Part shown: positions 50,561 to 62,065 of the stretch, in pieces
Layout of the letters: each line of letters opens with the position of its first letter
Position numbering within the stretch: the first letter of the stretch is position 1
Assembly (NCBI GenBank): GCA_022606135.1
Contig: JABYQN010000011.1
Span: forward strand, 62,001-126,000
DNA from: Fomes fomentarius
Lineage: Eukaryota; Basidiomycota; Agaricomycetes; Polyporales; Polyporaceae
Direction: 5' to 3'
Length of the DNA: 64,000 nt
Notes under the pieces: generated by a model
Told to the model about the DNA's origin: nothing
The model's input: only the letters and a program-made list of their open reading frames with translations
Databases searched by the model: none
Position numbers and translations under genes: made by a program

Positions 50561-50879
50561 ACATCACTGAGAGTGAGTGATTCGAGTGGGAGCAACTTGA
50601 GCTGTGTGTGGACAGGGGCATATTCAGGGGAACACCTTTTGTGATAACAAGGATAGTGTTGACAGTAGTGGCAGGACAGGGAGCCTAAGTGAGCTCAAGA
50701 GCTTGAGCACAGACATGGCCAATTCAGCCAATGGTGGACTTGCTCTTGGTCTTGACCATGCAATGAAAGGAGCAACAGAGAGAGAGAGTGGAGTTGACTG
50801 ATGACAAACAATGCACCTGCTCGAGTGCCTCTCACATCTCACAAAGGTTTTCCATACCCATCACAACAGGTATTTAGAA

Positions 50880-51270
50880 TGGATCAATAGCTATGATGAT
50901 CTTTGATCTTGTCATCTCCCACTTCTTTTGCTGCACCTGTACCCCCTTCAGCATCATGTCCTCATTCAGGACCTCCAAAGCCAGATGGACAATGTTCCAA
51001 AGGTCCAACACAACAAAGATAGCAGACATCTGGATGCACCATACCTCATAGTTGCCTTCAATGAGCTTTCTAGTCTAATAGATGTGGCCTGATTTGTCAT
51101 CTATCTTTTCAGGTAGTGGGGAAGTGGATGGGAAAAAGGGAAGGGGACAGGAGTAGAGACAGTGGGACTTAATGTCGAGGGATGCATGTTGACTTGCAGT
51201 TGCTCAAGAGATTACCAACTGTTTGTGAGTGTTTGTGGATGAGGTGGCAACAAGGATGCAGTTAAGCTGC
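50880..51270 (-). pseudogene. Gag N-terminal remnant of element D
   Basis: The minus strand reads NYEVWCIQMSAIFVVLDLWN followed by IVHLALEVLNEDMM, the typical start of Copia gag (NYxxWxxxMxAxL). It lies between the primer-binding site and the nested repeats. Frames are interrupted. Confidence 0.55.
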
Positions 51271-51283
51271 AGGGCTCATAACC

Positions 51284-51466
51284 TGTTGAAACAGGCTAGG
51301 GCGCTTGAGCAAGAGTGATGGCAAGTGAAGCAAATGATAATAACAGCCTAGGGTTTTCCTATTGTATCTGCATGTACAAACAGTATCTACAAAATAAGGT
51401 TCCAGGTGAATCTGAACTGTATAGTACTAATGAGTGCTAGTGCAAGTGCCTGGATTACTTACAACA
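51284..51466 (-). repeat. Element D 5' LTR
   Basis: 183 bases, TGTTGAAACAGG to ACTTACAACA on the plus strand. The minus-strand sequence that follows its end, GGTTATGAGCCCTGCAGC at 51,266-51,283, is the half-tRNA primer-binding site, which fixes the orientation. Confidence 0.72.
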
Positions 51467-53149
51467 TTTCTGTCTTCTTCCTGCAAATAGAACCTTCTTC
51501 TACTTGACATCACCTTATGTCCCTGCTTTTACACTCAATTGCCACAAGTAATGACACCTCAAACTTAACAAATGCAGAACAGCACTGCTGAATGAAGGAG
51601 GTACACTAAGGCTATGCAGAGCAGTTGTGCTCAAATATATACCTCACCCAACATAGTGTGGAATGCAGTGTGGAATATAAGAGGAGGACAGAACATGAGG
51701 GGAGGACTTTGAAGGCAACATTGAAAGACTAGTAACTACTACAGTAGGTTCCACTAACAGAGATGATTCCCATACCTTCTATGGACATTGACTTGGTTTG
51801 GGTGCTAATCACTATTAGTCTGGCAGATTTGACCAGATCTCATCGGAATCCACTGGACTGTGCATCATAGTTCCATTGCCCTCTATATGATGGGATATTT
51901 CGCTTTTATTATGTGAATTACCTCACACATCCTTGTTTCACATTATTCACACAAGATATACAAGATATGGTGTGGTGATCAGACTGGTGACTGGTACATA
52001 ACTGCCAACATGATAAGTCCACCAGCCTATGTTTGTTTGGGCATGGGTATGGTGTCATATACCAGGTTGGTAAATATTTATTTGCCCTCAGATTGCTCCA
52101 GTCAACTGATACCTGGGGCTTACCACCCTGATACTTCCTCAGTGTCCTTGTCAGATCCACTTACAGCCCACTTATAAAACTCATTAGGCAGTGATAAAAG
52201 TACAGATTCTATGGTCTAATTTATTCAGGATTCTATGGCCCCTAAAATGTGCATCACACCTGTGTGTATTGCCAGTTGGTAGTAATGAAGACAGTGTACT
52301 AATGTGAAGCTGAGTAGAGTTGGTGATCTTGTCAAGTTCAGCTATTATAGTACAAGACCATAAAAGATAACTAAGTCTTGATAGGAGAGAAGCAAGGTCA
52401 TCAGCAAAAGTATCCCATGCTGGTAATATACTTACCAGTACATGTAATGATCACCAGGTTCACCAGATTTCCCAGTGCTAGTGATCACACTTACTACCAC
52501 TTGTGACTCACCTCTGAAAGTGATAATACTGTACTATGTTGGTGGTGTCTCACCTGCCTGGCAGTTTATTGTGGGTATCACCAGGCTCACCAGTACACAC
52601 ATTGTCAGGTGCCTGATTTCCCAAAACACTCAGCTATAGTCTATTGATTGCTTTCCATTTCTGAGGTCCCAGGGGTCTCACATAGGATGCAGAAACTTTT
52701 GAGAGAATATCAAATATATGGTGAGTTGTAGCACTACTGATAGCTATTGTACCTACACTATAATGAAGTGTGTGAGAACAACAAACAGACTCACCATCAA
52801 AGTTGAAGAGAACAGAGATGGCATCTATAGAATATAACAACTAGATGGAGAGGTTCATAGCACAAAGCATGAATGTACATACTTTCATGGATAGACTTGT
52901 ATGAAGCAAATGAACTTTACAGTATGAATGCAGACTTACCATGAGAGACAAGGGAGAGGGTTAGGTGACTGGACACAGTGCTGGCATGATAGGACTAAAA
53001 GCCCATTTATGTGCTGTCAGAATGAGCAGGAGAAGCTGGAACCATGTTAAGGCCCATGACTACAGCCAAGGCTCAGCAGCATCAGGCAGTGCTGCAAAGT
53101 TGATGGCATAGTTGCAAGACTCAGGCATACAGCCTCTTCCATTGATGCC
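51467..53149. other. Repeat DNA with a partial TIR-family copy
   Basis: At about 51,890-52,047 the plus strand matches the reverse-oriented right end of the TIR/tRNA-like family (GTGAATTACCTCACACATCC through GTTTGTTTGGGCATGG). Sequence just beyond, to about 52,160, matches the opposite end of copy d, suggesting a rearranged or nested pair. Elsewhere no feature is supported. Confidence 0.4.
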
Positions 53150-53154
53150 ATTTG

Positions 53155-53517
53155 TGTCACAAACAGGTTTTCAACACATGCTTGATGTGCATGCCATTCA
53201 GGTTGCATGTGAACATCAGGTGCAAAGCACCCATTGTCCATGATGGTGTGGCAAGACCTTGGGTGCAGTGCACCCATCATTCACATGCACAATTTGCTTA
53301 GCACTCTTTGCCCTGATGATTGATGTAGATAGCCTGCCCCCCTGATGCAGTCCTAGATATATAGGGTAGTGTGAGCCACCTGGAGACACAGTGTTGACCT
53401 CTTGTCTCCAGCCCTTGGTGTCAAGCCTTGCTCCACTTCACTGTGCAAGACTTGTTAGCTCACCCTTGCTTGCCTTTCGATTTTATCCCTACTTCTGCTA
53501 GACCCTCAGTCACAACA
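53155..53517 (+). repeat. Solo LTR, family X/Y, copy Y
   Basis: 363 bases from TGTCACAAACAGG to CAGTCACAACA, flanked by a perfect 5-base duplication ATTTG (53,150-53,154 and 53,518-53,522). It contains TATA-like TAGATATATAGGG (near 53,353). It aligns in reverse with copy X at 19,208. Lineage (Copia or Gypsy) is undetermined. Confidence 0.8.
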
Positions 53518-53522
53518 ATTTG

Positions 53523-54346
53523 GGCAAAAAATGGTGTAACCCTATTCTATGGCTTACAAAGGCCATAGTACATCAATGGAGGTCATGGCAGAGTTTGGAC
53601 AATCTACTACATTAGATGGCATGAGAGCACTTAAGGGCCCACAGAACTGGGGTGAGATGACATATTTCAACCATACTGGTATGTGTCAGATACTATCATG
53701 GCACCAGTAATGCAAAACTGCATATACCATTACAGAGTGCAAAATGCCCCCCACACACATTCCTGTGTACCTTGCACTGACCCATGAATTTATGTAATGT
53801 ATAGTGTATCCAACCTATGATTTCCACCTGTATACCTATCCAACAGTGTAAGTAGTTATTGGTTGTATGGTTGCCACCCACCCCTTGCCCATATATTGTA
53901 TGAATGATCTTGATCGGGTATATCCAGTGCAGGAATCCAACCAATATCCCAAGCTCCATATTCCCACAATCTGGGCTGAGATCTTGGGGAGATAGTGGAG
54001 CAAGTGCTTAATTTCCCAAAGCTCACAGGTGAAAAATCAAAACCAGTGGGATTCAAACCTGTGCCATCATCTGCAACTTGATTTTCAATGAGATGATGCT
54101 GACCACTTCCCCAAAATACCTTATAAACATATGTAGTTAACTAAGATACTTTGTAGTTTCTGTTGCACTGGGAACAGAAACTCAGTGTCTTGACTCCTCC
54201 AGGCTCCAGAACAAGTTTAATAGATAAGCTTCAAACAAGTTGTCATGCATCAAGGTGATTTGCATGGTATTTTGTTATCATTTATCACCCAGTTATATGA
54301 TGTCTTTTTCTTGACCTGTACTAGGAGATATCTCCCCATTGTAGAC
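53523..54346. other. Repeat DNA with a tRNA-like module
   Basis: At about 54,040-54,110 the minus strand reads AAGTGGTCAGCATC (A-box-like) and, some 45 bases on, GGTTTGAATCCCA (B box with one CG lost). No TIRs or gene are found next to it. Confidence 0.42.
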
Positions 54347-54348
54347 TA

Positions 54349-55101
54349 CACGCCCAAACGAGTTCTATAAGTTGTGTATAACTGAGACAAAGAGCATTGG
54401 GGAGGTATCCAGGTTGTAAGCCCCAATTATCCGTCGACCCGAGCATTGGGGGGACAAATATATATATAATGGCCCGATATCTGAAACCGTTAAGTGTGAG
54501 GTACGGATGCGGGCGCTTGATTGCCGCAAAAGGCAAGCCTGAGCACAGAGGAGGATTACAAAATGGACCACACCACTGGGACTCGAACCCACGTCATTAG
54601 CTTGTGGCTTGCTATCCCATCACCTCTTACCACTACACCACTTTGGCTTCTTGTACATAAAGATTGTATAGCATATATCACCACCTCTGCTGGACTTGAA
54701 CGAATTTTTCTGTTCTCCCCCACCAGAACAAGTGCACTAGACGAGGAAGCTCTGGTTGATTCTGGCTCTAAGTATGTACATATATGCTAATATACTACAG
54801 CAAATTGATCTCCAACAACAGACTGCTAGAAGATGCAGCAGCAAAGGTGTACCCATTGAAGGCACCACTTGAGATTCTCAGTGTCATCAGGCGCCCATAC
54901 CATACCTGCACATTACATGAGAATAGATGTGGGTGATATGTGACATTACTTACAGTGACCTTACGCCGCTAATGCGTGACATATGCTTTTTTCATGGTAT
55001 CTGTAGATGACATGCCGCGGTATGGGAAGGTGATCGGACCTGCATCGGGAAATTAACGGTCGACCTCAATAAGTCCCAGATACTATATTCGTTTGGGCGT
55101 G
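54349..55101 (-). mobile_element. TIR/tRNA-like family, copy d (best preserved)
   Basis: 753 bases with TIRs CACGCCCAAACGA (54,349) and TCGTTTGGGCGTG (ending 55,101), flanked by TA on both sides (54,347-54,348 and 55,102-55,103). On the minus strand the interior has a perfect A box TGGTGTAGTGG (near 54,630-54,643) and a perfect B box GGTTCGAGTCC (near 54,580-54,590), set 458 and 511 bases from the minus-strand start. No open frame long enough for a transposase. It keeps many CG sites and is the youngest copy here. Confidence 0.82.
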
Positions 55102-55103
55102 TA

Positions 55104-56165
55104 CATAAGTACTCTATACTATGAGCTGGTACATTCTGTAAACATCTCCCAGTGTTATAAGTTGGAGGGGCCAGGTTGCCATATCCTATAGATATTCTGA
55201 GTGTTATATGGTGGAGAAGCTGGGCCATACTATGTATGAGATGCTGCAGTATATATATATAGGTCAGTGACTGTGACTGGGCAATCTTATTGGATGGAGA
55301 TATTCAGGGATATTGTGGGCAAGACCTGGGCACATTGTATGATGATCTCTGATAAGTTACTGGGCACACATACACAACACTTTGGTGTGTAGTTGAAGAG
55401 ATATATAAGTAACAGCGCAGTCTCTCTCTTTGTGAGAATTCATTCACATCAGGCTCACTGTAATCCCTGACAAACTGTCACCAGAATTAGTAAATATGTA
55501 TATAGTACTGCAAACAATGTTGGTGTAATCCTCTGAGACAATATGTTGTTGTTCTCTTGGTGTGCAACAAGTTGGGTGCAAATGTGTGACATTCAGTCAC
55601 TGAGTGGCTTTGGAGTTCAAAAATCTCAGATGCAGATCATGAGATTTGTCCTCTCTGCCTCATTAGAGTACAGACCTGCCTACATGCTGAAGAAGCATGC
55701 CATCTGTGACATTGGTGTTACCATGTTTCCCCAAGTTTTGCATTACTGTATCAATTCACATATTCCTCATATTCCATTCATTAGTTGTAAGAGAACAATC
55801 ATCGCTGATGCCTGATGAACTGTTTGCACCGCCATGGGTGGGGTGTAACATGCCAGACCAGGCTTTATCTCATCATATCTCGCAGGGCTACCCGCACTTA
55901 CCTGGCACTGTCACTTTTGCTGGTGAGCACTGGGGATGGGCAGTACCCATTAGCTGGTGTCTGGTTCACACAGGCTCAAGTGCCCATGAACCAATGAAAG
56001 ATAACTCCTTCACCCACATCTAGGCAAGATATACCAGATCCAGTGGACAATTGTTCAAACTCCGATCAGGATCAATGGTCCTCAACTGCACACAGTGGTT
56101 TATTTAAGTATGTACGCCCTTAGATGAGCAACCTTGGCCATACAGCTCTCAAGTCCAGACACCAC
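55104..56165. other. Repeat DNA left of Copia C
   Basis: Two short open frames (55,543-55,815 and 55,697-56,023, plus) have no recognisable domain. AT-rich ATATATATATAGG text near 55,250 is a simple repeat. Nothing else is supported. Confidence 0.35.
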
Positions 56166-56170
56166 CCAGG

Positions 56171-56724
56171 TGTTGAACTTCCGGACTACCGGCTGTGCTC
56201 AGACCAGAGTTGTGTACACTTGTTTATGGTCATATGATTAGATAGGCTGTGTTCCTACTTACCATTTATGGTTTTCTTTGTTCTCCTACTGTACTTTCCC
56301 ATGACCATATGGTTACTGTGCATTCCTGTGCGTACCAGTGCGTTCTACACTGCACCGGACTCTTCTAGACCTTATGTCTAACTCATGCTATGACTGTATC
56401 TGACTCATATGCTGATACGGACTCTGACTGATCGTCTTATGGCTACATGTGACTGCTTCATTCGCTGACTCATGGACTCATCCCTCATGTATAAAAGCAG
56501 TCCCTTCTTCGCCTCTGCTCTTCAGTCGTTCGCTCACTGACTGAAGAGTAAGTCTCTTACCTACATATGCTCTACTACTTCTTACTGACTTAGTACTTGT
56601 AGTCCCTCTTTGTTGTGACTTACAGGTACTTCACTATGCAATATAGTTGTTCGCTCACTGACTGAAGATCCCTCTTTGTTGTGACTTACAGTTGCTCCTT
56701 GCCTTACAGGTTCAGAGTTCATCA
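56171..56724 (+). repeat. Copia C 5' LTR
   Basis: TGTTGAACTTCC to GAGTTCATCA. A TATA box TATAAAAG is at 56,490-56,497. Downstream of it TCGCTCACTGACTGAAGA and CCCTCTTTGTTGTGACTTAC are each repeated. A GTAAGT donor-like site (near 56,549) and three TTACAG acceptor-like sites could allow splicing of the leader. Confidence 0.92.
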
Positions 56725-56741
56725 GGTTATGAGCCCTGCAC
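56725..56741 (+). promoter_or_regulatory. Copia C primer-binding site (half-tRNA initiator Met)
   Basis: GGTTATGAGCCCTGCAC directly follows the 5' LTR and is complementary to the anticodon arm of initiator Met tRNA, as in elements A, B and D. Confidence 0.75.
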
Positions 56742-57773
56742 TCTAATCAGTTGCTCCTCTGTCGACACTCTGCGCGCAAACTCTGTTCGTCGACTCTCTG
56801 CCTGTGCACTCCTCCACTTTCCCTCACTCTTGACTGTGCCCTCCAACACTGCTGCCAGGGGGACTTTACTGTGCTCGTGACGCAGCCCTGAGCGCTTTTA
56901 GTAGTTGCTATCTAGTATCTTTGTACAACCTTTGGTGCTTTCGCGGCACATGGGTTTTCAAGTATCCTCAGCCAGGCCACGCACTTGCGCCCGCCAGCTG
57001 TTGTAGCCGGGGTAGTTATCACCTTTGGACTGGAGGACAACCGTTCGGACCCTCCTTACTATACTCTTTTTGATACCTAGACTTGTATAGCTTTTCTTGG
57101 GCACAGTTGGCGACTTCTATCTGGATTGTTGGGAATATCGGCTTCCTGACCTTCTGGCTCACTTCAATAGGTGTTCCTCTCTACCAGATCTCGCACGTGG
57201 CAAGTCAATCATCGCGTTTTTCTCTGAACCATTGTACTGGAGCCGCCTACTACTGCCAATAGTCCTCAGCTCAGCTCCGACTCTGAAGCTGAAGTCAACG
57301 CTGAACTTGCAGAACATAATTCTACTGCATCAGCGTTTGATTGCTCAGAACAGCCCCATCTCTTTGATCTAGACGATCAGGTCGATCGTTATCACTACGT
57401 CTACAATGACGGAGAGCAGGAGTGGGACCAGTGCGACGTACAGCTCTGTCCCAATCGCTATAATCAACTCCCTCTTCCATATGAACCGACCTTCCACTGG
57501 GCATATCCAGCAACTTGGCAGCAGGACACCGACCCACAACACGGAGTTTCTCTTCCCTATCTTCAGGAAGAAACTCACGCACAGCCCTCCTCATCTCGTC
57601 CTAATTTCTATCTCCGATCTCTCTTCGGAAACTCCCCTCCTGTCGATTCAAGTCCTCTTCCTCCAGTCTACCTTCCTCCTCCTATCATCACTGCGCCCCC
57701 TGTCGTGCCTATCACATTCACTCTAGAATTCAAGGAGGAATATCTCGATTCTCCCCAATACCTCTTATCCATC
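56742..57773 (+). other. Copia C leader with a long open frame lacking ATG
   Basis: From a TGA near 57,222 the gag frame stays open for about 180 codons before the first ATG at 57,774. Its translation is Pro/Tyr/Asp-rich (DQVDRYHYVYNDGEQEWDQC, then LPPVYLPPP). It may be an untranslated leader, or an N-terminal gag extension reached by splicing or a non-AUG start. Confidence 0.5.
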
Positions 57774-60700
57774 ATGGGAGATATCAAAGTCGACTCTATC
57801 CCTGTCCTCTCTTCGGCAAATCAGTACAACGACTGGTCTGCCAAGATGAAGGGCTATTTCATCTTCATGGACTGTTGGAGTGTTGTCAAAGGCGCTACTT
57901 GTCCTACTGAGCAAGCTGCCAAGGACAAGTGGGATAAACTTGATGGGCAAGCTCACGGCATGATGTACATGCGTGTCGCACCAAACTTTCACTATGTTCT
58001 GGACACTCAGATTCCTGTCTCGGGTAGACAACCCAGGGACATGACTGCTGCTGAGTCCTGGGAAGTGTTACAGAACAAGTTTGGCAAGCCTAACAGTGCC
58101 CACGTCTGGGGTTTGTTCGAGTCGCTCGTCGCTGAGCCTCGGATGAACGAACAGAAGCCCCTTCAGGATCAGATGATGCGTCTTATCACACGCCTGCGCG
58201 AAATTAGTAGCAACGGCATCACGCTCTCTGACAACATGCAGGCCCTTCTCTTGATGTCCAAAATTCCGGAGTTGTACTGGTCCATGGTTTCTGCGCTTAT
58301 GGCGACCACTGACCTCGACAAGGTCACTCTCGACGACATCCAGTCGAAGACCTTGGCTGAGGAGTCCATGCGCAAGAACGGCCAGTCTGCAAACAAGGTC
58401 TCCCAGACCAAGCCAAAGCCCAAGGGTCCCTGCTCTCATTGCAGGAGTGGCTCTCATCATGAGTCCAACTGCTATCAGAAGTATCCTGAGAAGCGTCCCA
58501 AAGGCAAGGGCAAGGGTGAAGGGAAGGACAAAGACAAGGATAAGGACAAGGGGAAGAATAAGGACACTTCTCATAACCATGCGCACGTCACTACTGAGTC
58601 TGTATCATCTGTACTTGTAGCCGGTTCGTCTAACATCGCTGCTTCTTTCTACGATGAGGCTATGGCCTCAAACAGTGTGAACTGGACTGCATGGCTGATG
58701 GACTCTGGAGCCTCTCAACATATCACTGGTGATCTCTCTGAGTTCATTGAGTACCAACCCTTCGATATGCCTGTACTGTTTAACACTGCTGGACAAGGTG
58801 ATAGCAGCAGCATTCAGGCACTTGGGGAAGGAACTCTGTCTAGAGAAACCTGGTTAGACGGTCAGAAGGTAGCAATTACTCTGAACCACATCTACTACAT
58901 ACCAGGCACCATCGGTCACATCTTCTCGACTGGCTCCATTGAGCGCAATGGTTACTCCCTCTTTCAAGGGGATGGGCACATGTGCATTTCCGACAAGCTG
59001 CCTGACGGCGCTGTCAAACATGGTTCGACGATTCATATCAAGGGTCGTAAGATCCTGGAGGCGCGATACAACCCTTCGTCTAATTGTTATTGGACTATTA
59101 TTGAGCTTCACAACAGCAAGCGCGTCCATCTCAATGTCCGTAAGTTCAAGACCTGGCACCGTCGCTTTGGTCATGCAGGCAAGGATGTTCTGCGCAACCT
59201 TCCTAAGCATACTAAAGGGGTTGATGCTGTTGATCCTGCAGACGAAGAACCATGTGATGGATGTGCTTTTGGCAAATCCACTCGTAACCCCTTTCCACCC
59301 TCTGAGAAGCGCGCTACTGAAGTTCTCGAGCGAGTCCATACGGACCTCGATGGACCGATGCGCACTCAGGCTATCGGAGGTTGGAAATACTTGGCCGGTT
59401 TCATTGATAACTATTCTGGTCTCTCTCGTGCTTACTTCCTTAAACACAAGTCTGACATGATCCAAGCGTTCAAAGACTATAAGGCGTGGGCTGAGAACCA
59501 GACCGGCAAGAAGATCAAATCGATCCGCTCAGATCAAGGGGGGAATACACATCAGACGAGTTCTCTACACTTCTTCGTTCACACGGTATCGAGCACCAGA
59601 AGACTCTACTGGGTTCGCCTCAACAGAATAACAGAATGGACGTGCTGAGCGCTGGAATTGTACTATTACTGAAAAGGCTCTGTCTATGCTCCACCAAGCA
59701 GGCCTTAGTCACGGTTTCTGGCAACTTGCTCTTGACGCAGCCGTTCATATCTACAATCGTCAACCTATGCGACGACACAAGTGGTCGTGCCCCATCACTG
59801 TTTGGGATGGTACCGTTCCGGATGTCTCTTACTTCAGAGTGTTTGGGTGCAAAGCTTTTGTCCACGTGCAGAAGGCAAAGCGCGAAGGGAAACTCAACAA
59901 GAAGGCTGTCGAGATGATCTTCATCGGGTATGAGTCTGGTTCCAAGGGGTATAGGTTTTGGAATCCAGCCAACCGCTCTATCGTCGTGTCCCGCAATGCA
60001 ACATTTGACGAAGAGTCTTTCCCTGCTTGTAACTTACCTGGCAACCATCCTTCTACCCCGGACAACAGTCCATTCTCAGATGATCAACCGGATGATTCCT
60101 CGGACGATGACTCTGATTCGGTCGATCCCAATGATGTAATTCCTTTCATTCCTCCCAACCTCTTCGAACCACCACAACCTGACCCTCCAGCGGATGCTGA
60201 TCCTGCTCCTCCTGCAGAAGCTCCTGCTGAGCCTCCTCCTCCTCCACAACGTCCTCCTACGCAGCCTCCTGTCGTTCCTCCTCGTCCTCCTCACAAACGT
60301 GGTCATCACCCTCCAGTGGGAGCTAATGAACCAAGCATTGCTCGTGACCGTCCTCGTCGCAAAAAAGCTGGTATTCCCCACAAGGACAGGACTGATAACA
60401 ACGTGTATGACGATCCTGCACGTGCTGATAATCAGATTGACAAGGATGGCAATCTGCGTGAAGCGGAGACGATACTTGCTTTTCTAGCTGCTGCTCAGTA
60501 TAAAGCTGGCTTACCTCAGTTGCATAAGGAAGCCATGCGCTCACCTGATGCTGGGAAATGGTGCGAAGCTGAGAAGTCGGAGTTTGAGTCGCTTATGGAG
60601 AATAAGACTTGGGTTCTCGTTCCTCGTCCCAAGGGCCAGCATGTTGTCTCTAACCGCTGGGTCTATGACATCAAACATGATGGGCGGTACAAGGCTCATC

Positions 60701-62054
60701 TGGTTGCAAAGGATTTCACTCAGGTGTGGGGAGAGGACTACCATGAGACGTTCTCTCCAGTGGCGCGGTTTGAGTCTATCCGGTATTTACTCGCGCATGC
60801 AGCGCTTCAGGACTGGGACATCGAGTCAATGGATGTCAAGACCGCATTCCTGAATGGTGATCTAGATGAGGAGATTTATATGGAACAGCCGGAAGGCTGG
60901 GTCGTTCCTGGGAAGGAAGATCATGTCTGTCTACTCAAAAAGGCTATCTATGGTCTTAAGCAGGCGTCGCGTCAGTGGAATGCGAAAATCCATCAATTGC
61001 TTCTAGATCTGGGATTTACACGGACATATTCTGATGCTGGGATTTACGTATATCAGCAACAAGGGGGGATCACGTCACGATTGTCGTTCTTTATGTCGAC
61101 GATCTACTTCTGATGGGCGATCAGTCTAGTCACATCAAACAAGTCAAGCATTCGCTTTTTAAGCAGTACAAGATGACGGACTTGGGATCTGTACAGCGCT
61201 TCCTTGGTCTTCGCATCACTCGTGATCGATCTACTCGTATGATCGACATCGACCAGGAAGAGTACATCCAGTCTGTTCTCAAGCGCTTTCAGATGGCTGA
61301 CTGTAAACCCTCACGTACACCCCTTCCTGCTGGTGCTGTCTTGGCAAGTGCCGACGAACCAGCTTCCGATCAGTTCAGGCAACGCTACCAGAGTCTCATT
61401 GGCAGTCTTTTGTACGCCATGCTCGGAACGCGTCCTGATATCTCCTTTGCTGTCACACGGTTATCGAAGTACAATGCCAATCCCTCTGAAGCGCACATGA
61501 GTTATGCGAAGTATGTCCTGCATTACCTTCAAGGGACAAAGGCGTATCGCTTGCGCTACAAGGGAGCGTCTAATGACGGTCTGATTTCCTATTCAGATTC
61601 AGATTGGGCCGACGACTGTGATGATCGGCATTCTACCTCTGGCTTCGTCTTCTTGATGGCAGGTGGTGCTATATCGTGGGCTTCGAGGCGTCAGCCTACC
61701 ATTTCGCTCTCCTCTACTGAGGCGGAATATAAAGCGGCCTCTGATACCTGTCGTCAGTTGATCTGGCTGAGGACGTTTGGCGATGAACTTGGTGATGACT
61801 TGACCAGGCCGACACCCATGTGTCTAGACAACCAGGGTTCGATTTTCCTGTCAGTCAATCCAGTAGTCGACCGGCGTACCAAGCACATAGAGATTCGCTA
61901 CCACTTCATTCGTGAACAAGTGGAGTCTGGCTCTGTCGAGATCTTCTATGTTGCGACTGCAGATCAGTTGGCTGATTCTCTCACAAAGAACGTGCCTTAT
62001 TCCATTTTGGCAAAGTTCGTTGATGAAATTGGTCTTGTTTCTGTTGCATCTTGA
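57774..62054 (+). pseudogene. Copia C gag-pol with three small frame breaks
   Basis: The start is MGDIKVDSIPVLSSANQYND. Gag zinc knuckle CSHCRSGSHHESNC (near 58,430); Lys/Asp-rich tract (58,500-58,570); protease DSGAS (near 58,700); integrase HHCC (WHRRFGH ... CDGC, 59,150-59,265) with DDE residues in HTDLDGP, RSDQGG and GRAERWN; RT with VYDIKHDG, DVKTAFLNGDLDEEIYMEQP and YVDDLLL (near 61,100); RNase H with SYSDSDWADD and SLSSTEAEY; stop at 62,054. Breaks: a G6 run at 59,538-59,543 where G7 would keep frame; an 8-base tandem duplication AACAGAAT (59,622-59,637); and another G6 run at 61,063-61,068. Otherwise no stop interrupts it. Confidence 0.94.
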
Positions 62055-62065
62055 ACGAGTGGGAG

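Larger units (their letters stand above)
48051..51466 (-). mobile_element. Copia-type gag-only LTR element D, with nested insertions
   Basis: Two 183-base LTRs in the same orientation, 48,051-48,233 and 51,284-51,466, end TGTT...ACAACA. On the minus strand the half-tRNA primer site GGTTATGAGCCCTGC directly follows the right-hand (5') LTR. Gag text lies next to it; a gag zinc knuckle lies near the other LTR. No integrase or RT was found. SINE-like copies and tandem repeats fill 48,528-50,560. The flanking 5-mers TTCTT and TTTCT are not a clean duplication. Confidence 0.65.

Noticed and set aside
54556..54655. Functional tRNA gene on the minus strand
   Set aside because: A and B boxes are perfect, but the presumed acceptor stems do not pair and the module sits at a fixed place inside a repeat family, so it is tRNA-derived, not a tRNA gene.
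59538..59543. Programmed -1 frameshift as the normal expression mode of Copia C
   Set aside because: The heptamer AGGGGGG is imperfect, a second identical site would be needed, and an 8-base duplication breaks the frame anyway; slippage or sequencing error is simpler.
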